Origin: Emiliania huxleyi CCMP1516
Taxonomy: Eukaryota; Haptophyta; Isochrysidales; Noelaerhabdaceae
DNA length: 64,000 bases
Direction: 5' to 3'
Assembly: GCF_000372725.1 (NCBI RefSeq)
Contig: NW_005199203.1
Span: 4,593-68,592 of the forward strand
Both the position numbers and the translations under genes were made by a program. Each line of letters opens with the position of its first letter. Within the stretch, counting starts at the first letter, position 1. The notes below the pieces were generated by a model that ran no database searches, had not been told where the DNA came from, and was given only the letters and a program-made list of their open reading frames with translations. Of this stretch, positions 41,575 to 52,942 are shown in pieces.

Positions 41575-42290
41575 CGGAGGTAACGTGCAGACAGGCCAGC
41601 AGCCAGTGGGACGAACGAGGGCCGCGACGGCAGCTCAAGCGGGAGGGAGCGGAGACAGTGGGCAGCGAGCGAAGTGGGTGAGACTGATGATGCTCCTTCG
41701 ACTTAGGGAGCGGTTCAGCTGCTGGGCGGGCTTCAGGGTGGTGCTCACGCGAAAAGGAATCGACGCGATGTACAAAGCATACAAGAAGAGGAGAAAGAGG
41801 AGAGGCGCCAGTGATGACGAGGCAGACGCTAGTGCAGACGAGGGCAGGGCAGACCCGGGGACGGCGGAGTCGGACCAGACGGCATCGGCCGCCGAGGGAA
41901 CGTTGGGAAGAGGCAGCACGAGGAGGGCGGCGGGCCTCAACCGACTATGGAGGACCCGTCACCAGACGACGCAGGGCAGACGACGGTGAGGCGGAGCAGA
42001 CTCGCGCAGGGCGAGACGAGGGAGGGAGCAGGACGTTGCGGAGATCAGCAGGAGGATGTACGAAGAGATTAGGAGCAGCAGGGACCCTAGGCACCATGTG
42101 GAAGACGGCTAGTGCTAGAGCCGTAGAGCTAGTGTCCCCCCCCGCATCGGCGATCGGGAGGACGACCCCGGCTAGTCGCCGACCACACCCACAAAGAACC
42201 CTGCACAAAGATCGCAAGGGCGGGGACCTGTTCCTTTTTACCCATCTCACAGTAGAGGTGTCCGTTTTTATTTATTTATTTACAACCCCG
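41575..42290 (+). other. Unknown basic ORF ending near a (TTTA)n tail
   Basis: A frame to 41989 reads RLMMLLRLRERFSCWAGFRV, then YKAYKKRRKRRGASDDEADA and a Ser/Thr/Glu-rich tail. GC is lower than in the neighbours. About 250 bases downstream is GTCCGTTTTTATTTATTTAT, the reverse complement of the A-rich repeat motif at 61650 and 15281. It could be the tail of a mobile-element fragment or an unrelated orphan gene. Confidence 0.3.
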
Positions 42291-42437
42291 CAACACCACA
42301 CCGCAGGACCGCGGCCTCTAGCCTCGAGCGGCGCATATGCTACCAGGTCACAGTATATGGGTTCGGGACGTATTCACAGCAGTATGACGGGGTCCCCTAC
42401 CCCCGGAGTGTGAGTCCATATGGCTGCAGCGCGCCGC

Positions 42438-44551
42438 TCAGGTGGCCCTTCCAAGGTACTTGCGGTCGTCCGTGTCGACCTTGATCTCCTCCCCCTCCTT
42501 GATGAACATGGGAACCATGATCTCGGCGCCCGTCTCGAGCACCGCCGGCTTCTCTGTCCGCCCCTGCGGCCGACGGCAGGCCGGCGTGAGCGCTGCGACG
42601 ACTGCTGTTCCGCGCGAAATCTCGGCGACATCTCGGCGACATCTCGGCGGACCTGCGCTGTGTTGCCGGCCGCTCCCGGCGCAGCCTCGACAACCTTGAG
42701 GGTCATCGATTTCGGCACCTGCGGAGATACAGCGGAGACACAGTGGAGCAGAGATGCAGCGGAGATACCTCGCGAGGGTCGTCGGTTTCGGCGCTTGATA
42801 TCTCGGCGAGATCGCGGCGAGATCTCGGCGAGATCTCGGTGAGATCTCGGCGAGATCTCGGCGAGATCTCGGCTGGGTCGCTCCTGCACGTCGATCGGCT
42901 TGCCTTGCCACTTGAGGACAGTGAGCTGCATCTCCTCCTTGATAAACTCCGCCTGCGCGCGCGTGTGTGAGGGGGAGGGGGTCGATGCCCGTGAGGCGCT
43001 ACGGAGGCCGCTGCACTCTTCCCCTCGAGGGCGGGGCTCTGCCTGTACACACATCGCATTCGCCTTCCCGGGACCCAGTGCTGACTTCTGACTGCCGTTG
43101 CTGTCTCTCTCCCTTCTCGACTGTCTGTGCTTGTGCGTCCTTGGCCCCGGGGCTGTGCTTTTGCCTGCACACACGAGACGTGGCCGAGATGTAGGTGAGG
43201 TGCAGCAGAGAGGCTCGCCCCCTCCCCCCCTGTCTGTGGACGGCGCCTTGTCGATGTCGCCCTGCGAGGGTGGGGTGGAGGGTGCGAGGGCGGGGTGGAG
43301 TGGGTTGCAAGGGTACGAACATATCTCGCTCTATCTGGGACAATCCCGGCTCACCTCGGCTCACCTCGGCTCACCTCGGCTCACCTCGGCTCATCTCGGC
43401 TCATCTTGACTCCTCCTCTAGGTCCTAGTCCCCCCTCTGGTTCCACCACCTCGCTCGATCTCGGCGCATCTCGGCGCATCTCGGCGCATCTCGGCGCATC
43501 TCGCGCCTTTGGGATCCGCTCCTCCTCGTACGTCTCCATGTTCATAAACACCATGTCCTCGCCTGCGGACGGACCGCCGAGGTCTAGCCGAGGTCTAGCC
43601 GAGATCTAGCCGAGATCTAGCCGAGACCTAGCCGAGCTCTAGCCGAGATCTAAGAGCCGAGCTCTAGCCGAGATCTAAGAGCCGAGACCTAGCCGAGCTC
43701 TAGCCGAGATCTAAGAGCCGAGACCTAGCCGAGATCTAGCCGAGATCTGGCCGAGATCTGGCCGAGATCGAGCCGAGATCGAGCCGAGGTCTAGTCGAGG
43801 TCTAGCCGAGGTCTAGCCGAGGTCTAGCCGAGATCTAGCCGAGATCTAGCCGAGATCTAGCCGAGGTCTAGCCGAGATCTAGCCGAGATATGTCCTCGCT
43901 AGCGTCCTAGCGCCGACTTATAGCCGAGATACGGCCGAGATACGGCCGAGTGGCCGCGGCCACGGCTGGCGATGGCCGAGGCGGCGGAGGCGAGGGCGGC
44001 GGCGGAGGAGGCGGCGGAGGAGTGAGAGGATTTCGTGAGAGGATGTCGCGGCGCTGGACACGAGAAAGGCGATTGGCGGTGCGAGAGTGGGTGCGGGTCG
44101 ACTCGCGCACCGTCCATGTACGAGTACTGCATCTCCTCCTTGTCCACCTGCGCGTCTGCAAACGATTCGCCCGCCTTCCACGTCTTCTCGAGCGTGTTGC
44201 CCGTCTCGAGGTTCTTGAGCTTTGAGCGCACAAACGCGGAGCCCTTGCCGGGCTTGACGTGGAGGAACTCCTGCACCTGCGGACCAGCAGCCGTGGCGCC
44301 GTCAGCGGAGAGCGCGAGCCAGCATCGGCCGCGCCAGCTACGAGATTGGCTCCGGGTTGGCGAGCCGCTGTGTCTGCAGCGCCCGGCGAGGGCTGGGGCG
44401 CCACTTTCCAGACCGAGTTGTCAAACTCGATGGTGAGGCCCGTCTTGAAGTCAGCGGTCGTGCCCATTCGGACGGGATGCAGGCGGCTGTGAGAGGCGTG
44501 GCCACGCGCGGTGAGGACGTAGGCCTGGGCGAGAGCGCAGAGCGCGAGCAT
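42438..44551 (-). CDS. efp: Elongation factor P, organelle-targeted, six exons
   Basis: Exons 44551-44405, 44276-44111, 43562-43507, 42952-42884, 42718-42653 and 42563-42438 rebuild EF-P end to end: [136 protein letters not shown] helps ribosomes through proline stretches and acts here in plastid or mitochondrion: a hydrophobic leader ([17 protein letters not shown]) precedes the core. The lysine loop is PGKGSA. Intron 43506-42953 starts with GC. Intron 42883-42719 must start with GA (CAG|GAGCGACC), because the nearest GT would delete two conserved residues. The introns are swollen with minisatellites. Confidence 0.9.
42600..42880. repeat. GAGATCTCGGC minisatellite in EF-P introns
   Basis: Two arrays (42615-42650 and 42795-42875) of the ~11-nt unit, also seen in the MBOAT gene at 11085-11200. 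Confidence 0.9.
43335..43900. repeat. CATCTCGGCG and GAGATCTAGCC minisatellites in EF-P introns
   Basis: CTCACCTCGG units (43345-43415), CATCTCGGCG (43460-43505), then ~25 units of GAGATCTAGCC/GAGGTCTAGCC (43575-43895) with higher-order blocks containing TAAGAGCCGAG. Confidence 0.95.
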
Positions 44552-45495
44552 GGCGAAGGTGTTCGAGCGGCGAGTTGAGGTCGTCCTACGAGCAAGACAG
44601 TGTTCAAAAAGAATTTAAAGAATCAACAGACAAAAAGAATCTTACAACAAAACTCCCTCGCACAACACTGGGCACGGGACTGGCGCGCACTGGCACTAAC
44701 ACAGGTACACCACGCACAAAAAGAATTCCGCCAAGAGAGTTAAGGTCGGCGAAGTTGTTGAACAAAAAGATTTCAGGCATTTTTCTTTCTTTTGCATGGT
44801 TCACACGCAGACACGACACAAACAAATTGCTAATAGCTAAAAATCTCAGTGTCCCCGTCGCGACCGGACGACACCGACTGCGGCAGGCCGCGGGGGGCGG
44901 GGCAGTCGGCGTGCGCGTCGCGCGTGGAGGGGTTCGGCTGCCGGATACGTCAGTACGGTACGGCTCTGAGTCGCCTCTGGGGAAATTCTAAAGAGGAGGT
45001 GCCCTCTGTCCAGTGGTGCCACCCATGCACGACACCTAGACGTCTGAGCGACCCCCCTCCCTCCATGTTTACGCTGGCGCCGGTTCCATCCGAAGAAATG
45101 GTCCGCGCGCGGGGCACCTCCGGCGTCGGTTCTGTAACAAGTCTCACACCAACCCACGCAGTGAGCGACAACTCAACGTCCAGGCGGCTGCACAACCTGG
45201 CGAAACAACACGAACGTACGAACGGCCGCGGGGACTAGTGACTCCAGTGTGGCACAAACCCGAAACCCACCGGGACCAAAAGACTGTACAGGCGCGCGCG
45301 AGCAAGCGGCCAACGCGGCCGCCTTCTCGGGTCGGGAGGGCAGCCCCCTCGTGGCGCTATAGCGGCAGGGGGCGGGGGCCGAGCGAGTCGCCGAGTCGCC
45401 GAGAGGCAACACTATCCATCGTACACGCGCCTCGGTGCTGTCGCGGCGCCACAATGCAAGTGTGCAGGTTTCCTCGGGGCTGGCCCGAGGCTAGC
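44552..45495. other. Intergenic region with A-rich repeat fragment
   Basis: 44607-44790 has CAAAAAGAATTTAAAG, GACAAAAAGAATC and GACTGGCGCGCACTGGCACT, resembling the left subterminal part of the transposon at 38334 (GAACTGGCGCGTGCTAGTAC). No gene recognised. Confidence 0.45.
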
Positions 45496-48400
45496 TCAAG
45501 GCGTGCACGTGGGGATGACGCCGCCCTCGCCCTCCTCCGTGGTGCGGCCGCCGCGTTTGCACTCGGCGCACGGGTACACGTACTGGTTCGTCGGCAGGTT
45601 CTTGAGCTGGTTGTAGTCGAAGTAGTTGTAGGGCTCAAACGCAAGCTCCTTGCCCATCGTGGACGGCACGGGAACGTCCTCGGCCACGACCCAGTGCATC
45701 TTTGTCGAGTGTGCCTGTGGACGGGCAAGCCAGAGCGTGAGTATGGGCAATCAATGCATTCTGCGGGAGCGAATGGCGCGGCCGCGCACATACAGCACGA
45801 TGTCGACCTCCTCGAGGCTCTCGCCGTTGTAGAAGTGCGAGATGTCGGTGCCGGGAGCGGCAGGCTCCGGGTACAGGTTGCCAAAAACCACCTGGGAGAG
45901 GGGGGGGGGGGGTGCTAACAGAAATGGGTGCGACCATTTGGCGGAGTCCAGAGCTCGCCTGGCCCGCGGGCGTGAGGTCATCCGGCGAGTACTTGGTGAT
46001 GCCGATGTCGCTGCGGGCGAGGGGACAGGCGGTGAGAGGCGCGGGGATCAGAGCGCAACGGGGCAGCCCGCGCGGCCGCGCGCGCTGGCGCACCACTTGG
46101 TGAAGTTCTGGATGTGCAGGTACGGGTCGCCCTCGGGGTAAAGCACCGGCGGGCTGCCGGGCACCGACATCTTGTAGCCGCGCTTGTTGCCCTTGTAGTT
46201 CTTCTGCGTCGGGCTGTACACGATGAACTTGGTCGAGGCGTCCGAGGAGAGGCAGGCTTCAGGTGGGGTCCACTCGCTGTCGCCGTCGTTGTCCCAGAAG
46301 CCCTCCGAAGTGATTTTCGTGGCCTTCATGTAGAACGAGTTGTCGGCCGCGGCCACATACTGGCTCTGCAAAGGGGACACCACCACTCTTGTGTTTGAGA
46401 GGGTGGGCGCGGGCCGGGGTGGGGGGTGGCTGCGCGCGCGCCGGGTCCTCGCCGGCCTCCTCCAGGAGCGAGGCTACCGACTTGTACCCGGGCTTCTTGG
46501 TCATGAAGGAGTTCTCAAGCCCCTGTGGCGGCGAGGGGTCGGCGGCGCTGTTGATGGGCAGCGACGGGTGAGGTGAGTAATGATGGGTGTGGTGAGTAAC
46601 GGGCGGAGGCGCACCGCAATGTCGAGGTCGATCTTGTAGCTCACGGAGTGCGTGTGCATTGCCCCGAGCGACGACTCGGACACCTTGGCACCCCAGAACT
46701 CTGCCATCTTGTCATTGTTGAGGTTGCCCGGGATGACGTAGGAGCCGACGGCGTAGCCAGTAAGCTGAAGCGGGGGCGGGCGATTAGAGGAGTCGAGCGG
46801 GCGAGTAGCCCATCGGGGGGGGGGGGGGGGGTTTCCTGCTTGTAGAAGTTGAACTTGCCGTCCGGCTCGAGCTCGAAGGTCTGGACGTAGTCGTAGTTGC
46901 CCACGGTGAGGATGGAGCGCACGTAGAGAGACGTCAGTGCGACGCCCTCGAACTTCTCTTTGTAGTGCTGGTACGCGACGTTGTTGGCGGGCGCCTCGAA
47001 GATGCACATGGTCGGCAGCTCGTCGTCCATGCTCAGGGCGCCGCCCCAGACGTAGGAGTTGGCGTAGCCGAGGCTTTTCATGAAGACCGAGCCGTAGGGG
47101 CACTGCAGCCCCTCGCGAAGCGTGATCGCACAGTTCCCCATCTCATCTGACAGACGCGGAGAGGGCTCCGGAAAGGGTCGGCACTGGGGGTACGGGAGGG
47201 GGCGAAGGGCAGGGGGCGCTATACGCACAGCCGCCGTCCGAGTAGAAGATGTCCTTGCGCGTGGACGCCCCCGAGTAGACCGCGGTAAAGTCGGCAGCGT
47301 ACATCTCGTAGGCGATCCGCTCTCCCTTGAAGCGCAGGTTCGAGATGTGGATGCCCTCGATGGCGTGGATGTCGGTGTGGAAGTCCCAGCCCATCCACGA
47401 AACGGTGCGGCCCGAGACGGAGAAGCGGGGGCCCTCCGGGTAGTAGATCTGGGGAGGGATTGCCGCCTCGACGAATGGCGGCTCGGGCTCCATCCACGCC
47501 TTGGTGTCGCCGTACCAAACCGTGTCGACCGTGCACATCTTGAGGGTCCCGGTCTCGTTGGCGGCGAGGACTTCCGCGACGGAGTTGAAGATCGGGTTGC
47601 CGGCGCCCGGGCACCACGAGATGTCCTACACCACAGCAGTGCACAATGTGAGTAGGCGTCGCGCGGGCTCGCTCCGCACGCCGTCTCCTGCCACCTTGAT
47701 AACGAGCTCCTCCGTGTCCCAGTCAAACTCCATGACGAATGTGACGGGGCCCTCCTTGAAGTAGTTTGCGCCGTGGCCCGCCCTGATGTCGATGCGGCCG
47801 AGGTACTGGCGGATCTTGGTGGTCGAGCCGGGCACGGACGTGGCGCCGCCGCTGACAGAGGCCTTGGGGGACCACGTCTCGTTGGCGGCGTCGAGGGACG
47901 CCAGCATCGAGGGGGACGGGATGAGGGAGTTGACGATCGGGTCCATCAGCGGGAGGAGCGGCTCGACCAACGCGTTGCGCTGGGCCCGGTGGTACTGGTC
48001 CCAGTAGACGAACGGGCGGTTCTCCCACGGCACTGTTCTCACGACGGTCGGCATCGAGTTCGGGCCGATGGGCATCTCCACCTCCAGGATCTGCGCGATG
48101 CGGAGGCGGGCCTGCAGCCACCAGAAGGTCGCGATGCGCTTCGGCTTTGGCCCGCCGGCGAAGTAGGCGAGCACCTCCGACTTGGGCGGCTTCTTGAGCG
48201 CGATCTTGGCAATCGTCGAGCAGTTCTCGTTCGTGCACTTGCCCCAGGCCTCGAACGAGACGCCCATAGGTGCCATCATCCCCTCGATCGTGAGCTGCTC
48301 CGCCACCGTCAGCTGGTCGAAGACCTGCGTGCGGCGGGGCGGAGAGGGCGCGAGAGGTGGAGGGCGGCGGCGGGACGGTGGGGATTGGCGCAGGAGGCGC

Positions 48401-48573
48401 GCCTTGTTCTTCGTTCCCAGGTCGTCAGACGTGAAGGGCTCGAGATCCGAGGGGCATGTCGGGACCGCGTCCGGACACGGAGATGGCGACGGCGCAGGGG
48501 CAGAGGCAAAGAGCGTCTCGCGTGCGCCCGGCGCAGAGAGCACGGACAGAAGGAAGGCGGCGACAGGAGCCAT
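45496..48573 (-). CDS. Copper amine oxidase, ten exons
   Basis: Exons 48573-48403, 48324-47695, 47625-47232, 47146-46836, 46764-46618, 46522-46478, 46365-46094, 46010-45959, 45891-45790 and 45714-45496 give ~780 residues. Visible are a signal peptide (MAPVAAFLLSVLSAPGA), the catalytic-base region (FTAVYSGASTRKDIFYSDG), the topaquinone Tyr motif TVGNYDYVQTFEL, the copper ligands HTHSVSYKIDLDI, and the C-terminal KMHWVVAEDVPVPST. The enzyme oxidises primary amines to aldehydes with hydrogen peroxide and ammonia, and is probably secreted or vesicular. Introns after exons 1, 3, 5 and 8 start with GC. The one after exon 4 appears to start with GA (AAGCAG|GAAACC), since GC one step earlier would lose frame. 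All family motifs are intact. Confidence 0.88.
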
Positions 48574-50133
48574 GGACGGTGGACGATGGAACCTGTGAGG
48601 TCAGTCAGGAGGACGGGTTCGGAGAACAGAGCAGCCCTGCGCTCGGCCGCTGAGCGGCGTGGGAGAACAGACAAGTGCACTCGGCCGCTGAGCGCCGCGG
48701 CGTCGCTTCAGGGGCTGGCGGTGCTTGCAGAGAAGGGAGACCGGCGAATCGAGGCCGAGAGGCTTGGGTGGCGCGCGCTGCTGCGCGCGCCCCTTCGTGT
48801 GTGCGCGCAGCGGGGGGGGGGATCAGCAGAGGAGCCACCTCTTGGACGCTCTTGGACCGCTCTGTGTTGATGAAAGGGGTGCAGCGAGGTCCACGTGTCT
48901 TGATTGCTGTAGAGAGTTACACCCCTACTCTCGTGAGGCTGTGAAAGCAAGAGAGAAGAACTGGGACGGCAGCACGGCCGACAAGGTCGCAAGGCGCGCT
49001 ACCTACCCGACGCTCGAGCACGACAACTACGACCCCGCCTCCTCGCAGAGCGCATCAGGCGCGACAAGCGCGAGAGGTGCAGCGGTCCGACCGCTCCTCC
49101 GACGACAAACAACTCTAACACTCACACGTCATTTGGGGCCTGGAGCCTGTTCACGCGCGCGCGAGACGTGCAGACAGGGTTGCCAGGTGAGAGCGAATGG
49201 CGCGGTTCACGCCTCGCACAACAGAGAGAGAGATGCGCTCTGCATGGTGGGACATAAAAAAAACCGACGACTCTCCTCCGACCAAGACTCATGCGGCTCC
49301 GGCTCTACGACTAGCGAGGCGAATGACATTTTCGACACCCTCGACGACCATCTCGGCTTCTAAAAATCTCTCTCTCTGAAAGCACGCCCACCCTGCGGGA
49401 TTGCACTTGCCACCGAAGGCAAGTGCGTCTGTTCACAGCTCACGAGAGTAGTTACACCCCCGAATCTTGCAAAAATGATGATGCAGTGAAGGAAAGGAAA
49501 GACCCCCCTGCCGGCCCGCCTCTGTCAGTGTGCCTGTGGTAGCGAGAGACTGCCAGTGAGAAACTGGAGGCACTACTTGTGGCACTGGGCGCATGCCCCT
49601 CACGTCTAGAGAGGCAGTGCAGGCGCAGAAGCGCTCCCAGAGCGGCGCGCAGCGCCGCGCACGCCACGCCGCGGGTGGTCGGACGAGCGCGGTGTGCGCC
49701 GGCGGCGAGCCGCGGCGCCAGACGTCGCGCGAGAGAGCGGCGCCGCCGCGTGCGCGCAGCAGCCGCCGCGGCAGAGGCGAGCCGCGGCGACGGCCGCACA
49801 ACTGATAACCGCCATTCGCCGTTTTTTTCACACACACACACACTATCCAGTGCTCGTGCTCAAGTGCTCATACGAGCGTCATCTTGTAGTGAACAGGCCG
49901 AGTTCGCGGTTTGAGCGCCCAGCGCAGACCGACCGACCGCAGGGGGGGTCCGGTCGACGGCCGCGGAGGACCGCAGACCGGAGGGGGGGTCCGGTCGGTC
50001 GGAGCGCAGACCGGGGGGGGGGGGGGGGGTCGGTCGGGTTGGCTCGAGGGTCACACCGCACACGCTCGCCGCAGCTGTGAATAAATTAGTATCTCGAAAT
50101 ACTAGAGACACCAAGCGACCTCTCCCCGTCTAA
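48574..50133. other. Intergenic region, partly G/C-tract repeats
   Basis: No supported gene. From ~49845 begins a stretch with CTATCCAGTGCTC and G-rich palindromic words (GACCGGAGGGGGGGTCCGGTC) that recurs at ~50883-51090 on the other side of the small membrane-protein gene. Confidence 0.5.
49846..50050. repeat. G-rich repeat block, left copy
   Basis: CTATCCAGTGCTC at the left edge, then repeats of GACCGxxxGGGGGGGTCxGGTC. The right copy spans ~50883-51090 with the same left-edge word and similar G-rich units. Runs of 7-18 G could form quadruplexes. Confidence 0.6.
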
Positions 50134-50501
50134 TCACTCCTCGTCGTCCGAGTGGCTGAGCTCGAGACGCTCTACAGGATTGGGTCGGAACACGAGCTCG
50201 TCCATGTCCACACTCTGGTCGTCGTCGTCGTCCATGATTAGCTTCGCCGGCGACACACTGTACCCGTTGACGAGCCGCTTGAGCGCGGCCAGCACCTCCT
50301 TGGCAAGTCATCGTAGTCATCAGAAGGGACGATGCGCGCGTACTGTGGAGAACTGGAGCGCTGCCAGAGCTTGTACAAAGCAACGGCAAGCAGGACCAGG
50401 CCTGCGACTGCGTAGATGCTCCACATATATGTGTGCGGTCGGGCTTGCTCGGGCCTCGGCGAAGAGTCTCCTTGGCGCTTGGCTGCGTGACTGGTTTTCA
50501 T
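50134..50501 (-). CDS. Small single-pass membrane protein with acidic tail, one-base frame break
   Basis: MKTSHAAKRQGDSSPRPEQA, a membrane helix (IYAVAGLVLLAVALYKLW), then SPQYARIVPSDDYDDL and, one base out of frame, KEVLAALKRLVNGYSVSPAK and an acidic end (VFRPNPVERLELSHSDDEE). The join at ~50304-50307 lacks one base. Both halves have coding character, so a sequencing error is the simplest reading. No family recognised. Confidence 0.5.
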
Positions 50502-51226
50502 AGTGAAAATCGGCGATTTCGAAGCGCCCGTGGCGGTTCGCGAGAAGGAGGGCGGCGCTGTCTCTCAAGATGGAAGCAGGAAGCTTCCATCCCGGCGGTG
50601 GTTCGAATCCACATGAGCCGAAGGTGAGGGGGAAGGTTTGCCTGAGATCTGAAGCTCACCCATTTGAGGAAGTGAGGAACTGCTCGGCTCACCCCGATCA
50701 TGCCGAACAAGCTCCTCTTGTAGCTCGATCGGTCACACCGCCATCGCCGTCGGGGAGAGGGGGGACTGCTTCGGCAGCGTGCACCTCGATCCTGCACCGT
50801 GTTTGTTATGACCCCCCCCAATGAACACACCAGTGAGGGAAGGCGAGACGATCGAGGGGTCCCGTACCATGCGGAATCGACCCTATCCAGTGCTCAAGTG
50901 CTCAGAAGGAGGGAGAACGTTTGTTTGAGGGGGCTCACGGCAAGGACACCGACCGAGGGGGGGGTCGGTCGTCACACCTCCCGCCGCCGAGAGAGCGACC
51001 GACCGGAGGGGGGGTCCGGTCCACCTCGGGGGCAGACCACCGACCGGCGGGGGGGTCCCCACGAACTAGGGGGGGTTGGTACAAAGTGACGCTCGTATCA
51101 AGCAAAAAGGTGTGAGGGGGGATGAGGAGGATGCAGGATGGGGGGGTCAGACTGCCGCCGACGGCCGAGAGTGTCGAAAGGTCCTTGACCGGCTTGCAGA
51201 GGTCCCGCGGGCCCGCTGTACGAGCC
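50502..51226. other. Intergenic region with right G-rich repeat copy
   Basis: Holds the second G-rich block (~50883-51090) and a hairpin (TGGAAGC..GCTTCCA at ~50570). No gene. Confidence 0.5.
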
Positions 51227-52681
51227 ATGCCGGAAGCTGACGCTGTGCGAGAGCTCTTCAGATCGCTGGCAAGCAGCACAGCCGGTGACAGTCCCAGGGA
51301 GCGTCAGAGCCGCGCCGTTCTGCTGCGAAAGATGCTCGAGCGAGGCGTCTCTCCCGACGCCCGGGACCCTGACGACAAAGACCAGCCGACGCTGCTGATA
51401 TCAGCTTGCTACTATGCGGACCTGCCATTGGTGAGACTTCTGCTTGAGTCTGGTGCCGACGTGCACTTGACTGACGCCAGCGGCGGCACAGCTCTCATGA
51501 GCGCCGCGCTCACACTTTCCCTCACTGCCCTCAGCGAGAGTGCTGCGGCGGGAGAGGTTGTCGCTATCCTGCTACAACTTGGAGCCCGCCTACCAGCCGA
51601 GCTGCCGCCTGGCGCCGCCGATCGGGGTTGGGGTGCGCAGTGGACGGCTATGCACAAAAGCGTCTCGGAGGTGGCGTCTGTCGATGGCCCATTCCGCGAA
51701 GCCATGGCTCGAGGCCAACCCCGGATTCAGACTCCTCGTGGCGACGTCATCATGAAGGGCCAGAAGGGACAGTTTCGAGCGGCCCCAGATGGCGGCCCGG
51801 ACCTCGACAAGCCATGGATGGAGCACATCTTGGGTGGGTCAGCACAAGAGCGGGTGGTGGAGTTCCTGCAGCAGCACGAGCGGCAGGCTCGGCGGGAGGC
51901 GGCGGGAGCAGAGAGCCCCGCCGGCCGTCCCAGCGCCTCGAGCAGCGCCGTCGCCGTGATTCTGGCGCTGCTGCTCGTGGCGGGCGTCGCTGGCTGGCGC
52001 GCGTGGCGGCAGCGGCCGAGCCGAGCACCCAGGAGGCAGAGGGGGCAGCGGCCGGCGGAGAGAGCATTCCGGGAGCGGGCTAGGAGGCGGGCTGAAGAGA
52101 GGGCGGCGGCGGCGGCGGCTGCGGCGGCGGAGCAAGCAGAGGCAGACGGGAGGGAGGGAGAGGGGCAGCAGACTGAAGGTTCACCCGACTCGGTGACCGT
52201 CCAGTATCTGCCGCCGACGTCGACAGCTAAGGCGTCGGGCTGGCAGGTGAGGGAGCCGCTCAGTGATCCAGCCTCCATGTCCGATGGAGCTAGCGAGGCG
52301 GCGGCGGCGGAGCAAGCATCGGCGGTAGACCACGGGAGGGAGGAAGAGGGGCAGCAGGCGGCACCGAATCCGGCCGTAGCGGGGGCCGAGGATGCGGTTG
52401 GCGAGGCGGGGGCGGGGCATGCCGGCCGCTCCACCCCCTCGGCACCGCCGCCTGAGGTCCTCTCGCTGGCGGACGCTAGCTTCGACACCGGCCGTCGAGA
52501 CGCGCCCGAGTCCACCATCGGTGGCCAGACAACGTGTATCGTGTGCTTCACTAGGCCGAAGTCGCACGTCGCTCTGCCGTGTGGCCACCAGTGTGTCTGC
52601 GGCCCCTGCTCCGCTCGGCTGCGAGCGTGCCCGTATTGCCGCACGCCAGCCGAGCGCTGGTGGCACGTCCGCGTGGTGTGA
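51227..52681 (+). CDS. Ankyrin/transmembrane/RING protein, probable membrane E3 ubiquitin ligase
   Basis: A single exon of ~484 residues from ATG 51227. It has one clear ankyrin pair (TLLISACYYADLPLVRLLLE; GGTALMSAAL), one membrane helix (SSAVAVILALLLVAGVAGW), a basic then Ala/Glu-rich stretch, and a C-terminal RING of the C3HC4 type (CIVCFTRPKSHVALPCGHQC, then CGPCSARLRACPYCRTP). The RING suggests E2 binding and substrate ubiquitination at a membrane. The same RING ending terminates the decayed ankyrin paralogue at ~41230. The ORF is open upstream to 51122, but the segment before 51227 looks non-coding. Confidence 0.82.
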   Translation: MPEADAVRELFRSLASSTAGDSPRERQSRAVLLRKMLERGVSPDARDPDDKDQPTLLISACYYADLPLVRLLLESGADVHLTDASGGTALMSAALTLSLTALSESAAAGEVVAILLQLGARLPAELPPGAADRGWGAQWTAMHKSVSEVASVDGPFREAMARGQPRIQTPRGDVIMKGQKGQFRAAPDGGPDLDKPWMEHILGGSAQERVVEFLQQHERQARREAAGAESPAGRPSASSSAVAVILALLLVAGVAGWRAWRQRPSRAPRRQRGQRPAERAFRERARRRAEERAAAAAAAAAEQAEADGREGEGQQTEGSPDSVTVQYLPPTSTAKASGWQVREPLSDPASMSDGASEAAAAEQASAVDHGREEEGQQAAPNPAVAGAEDAVGEAGAGHAGRSTPSAPPPEVLSLADASFDTGRRDAPESTIGGQTTCIVCFTRPKSHVALPCGHQCVCGPCSARLRACPYCRTPAERWWHVRVV

Positions 52682-52942
52682 GATCGCGGTTGGGTTTCCG
52701 GGTTGCAGCCTTGGCGTACTCCGTGTGTCCGGTGTGCTTGGATGGACCTACTCAACTACACATTCATACATGTACCTAACGCGACTACACGGGAGTACCG
52801 AACATCCGAACTGCCAGAAGAGTGTGAACGACAGAGCGTGACCGCTTGTGTCGCGTCTCCCGCCCGCGCTGGGGCCCGGGCTGTCGGGCGTCCTTCGCCT
52901 TTGCGCGCGACACGCTCGCGGCGCCGGCCCGGCACACCCGCC

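Noticed and set aside
50585-50640. tRNA-like T-arm (GTGGTTCGAATCCAC)
   Set aside because: No matching acceptor stem or anticodon arm at the right spacing; the sequence before it is a separate hairpin.
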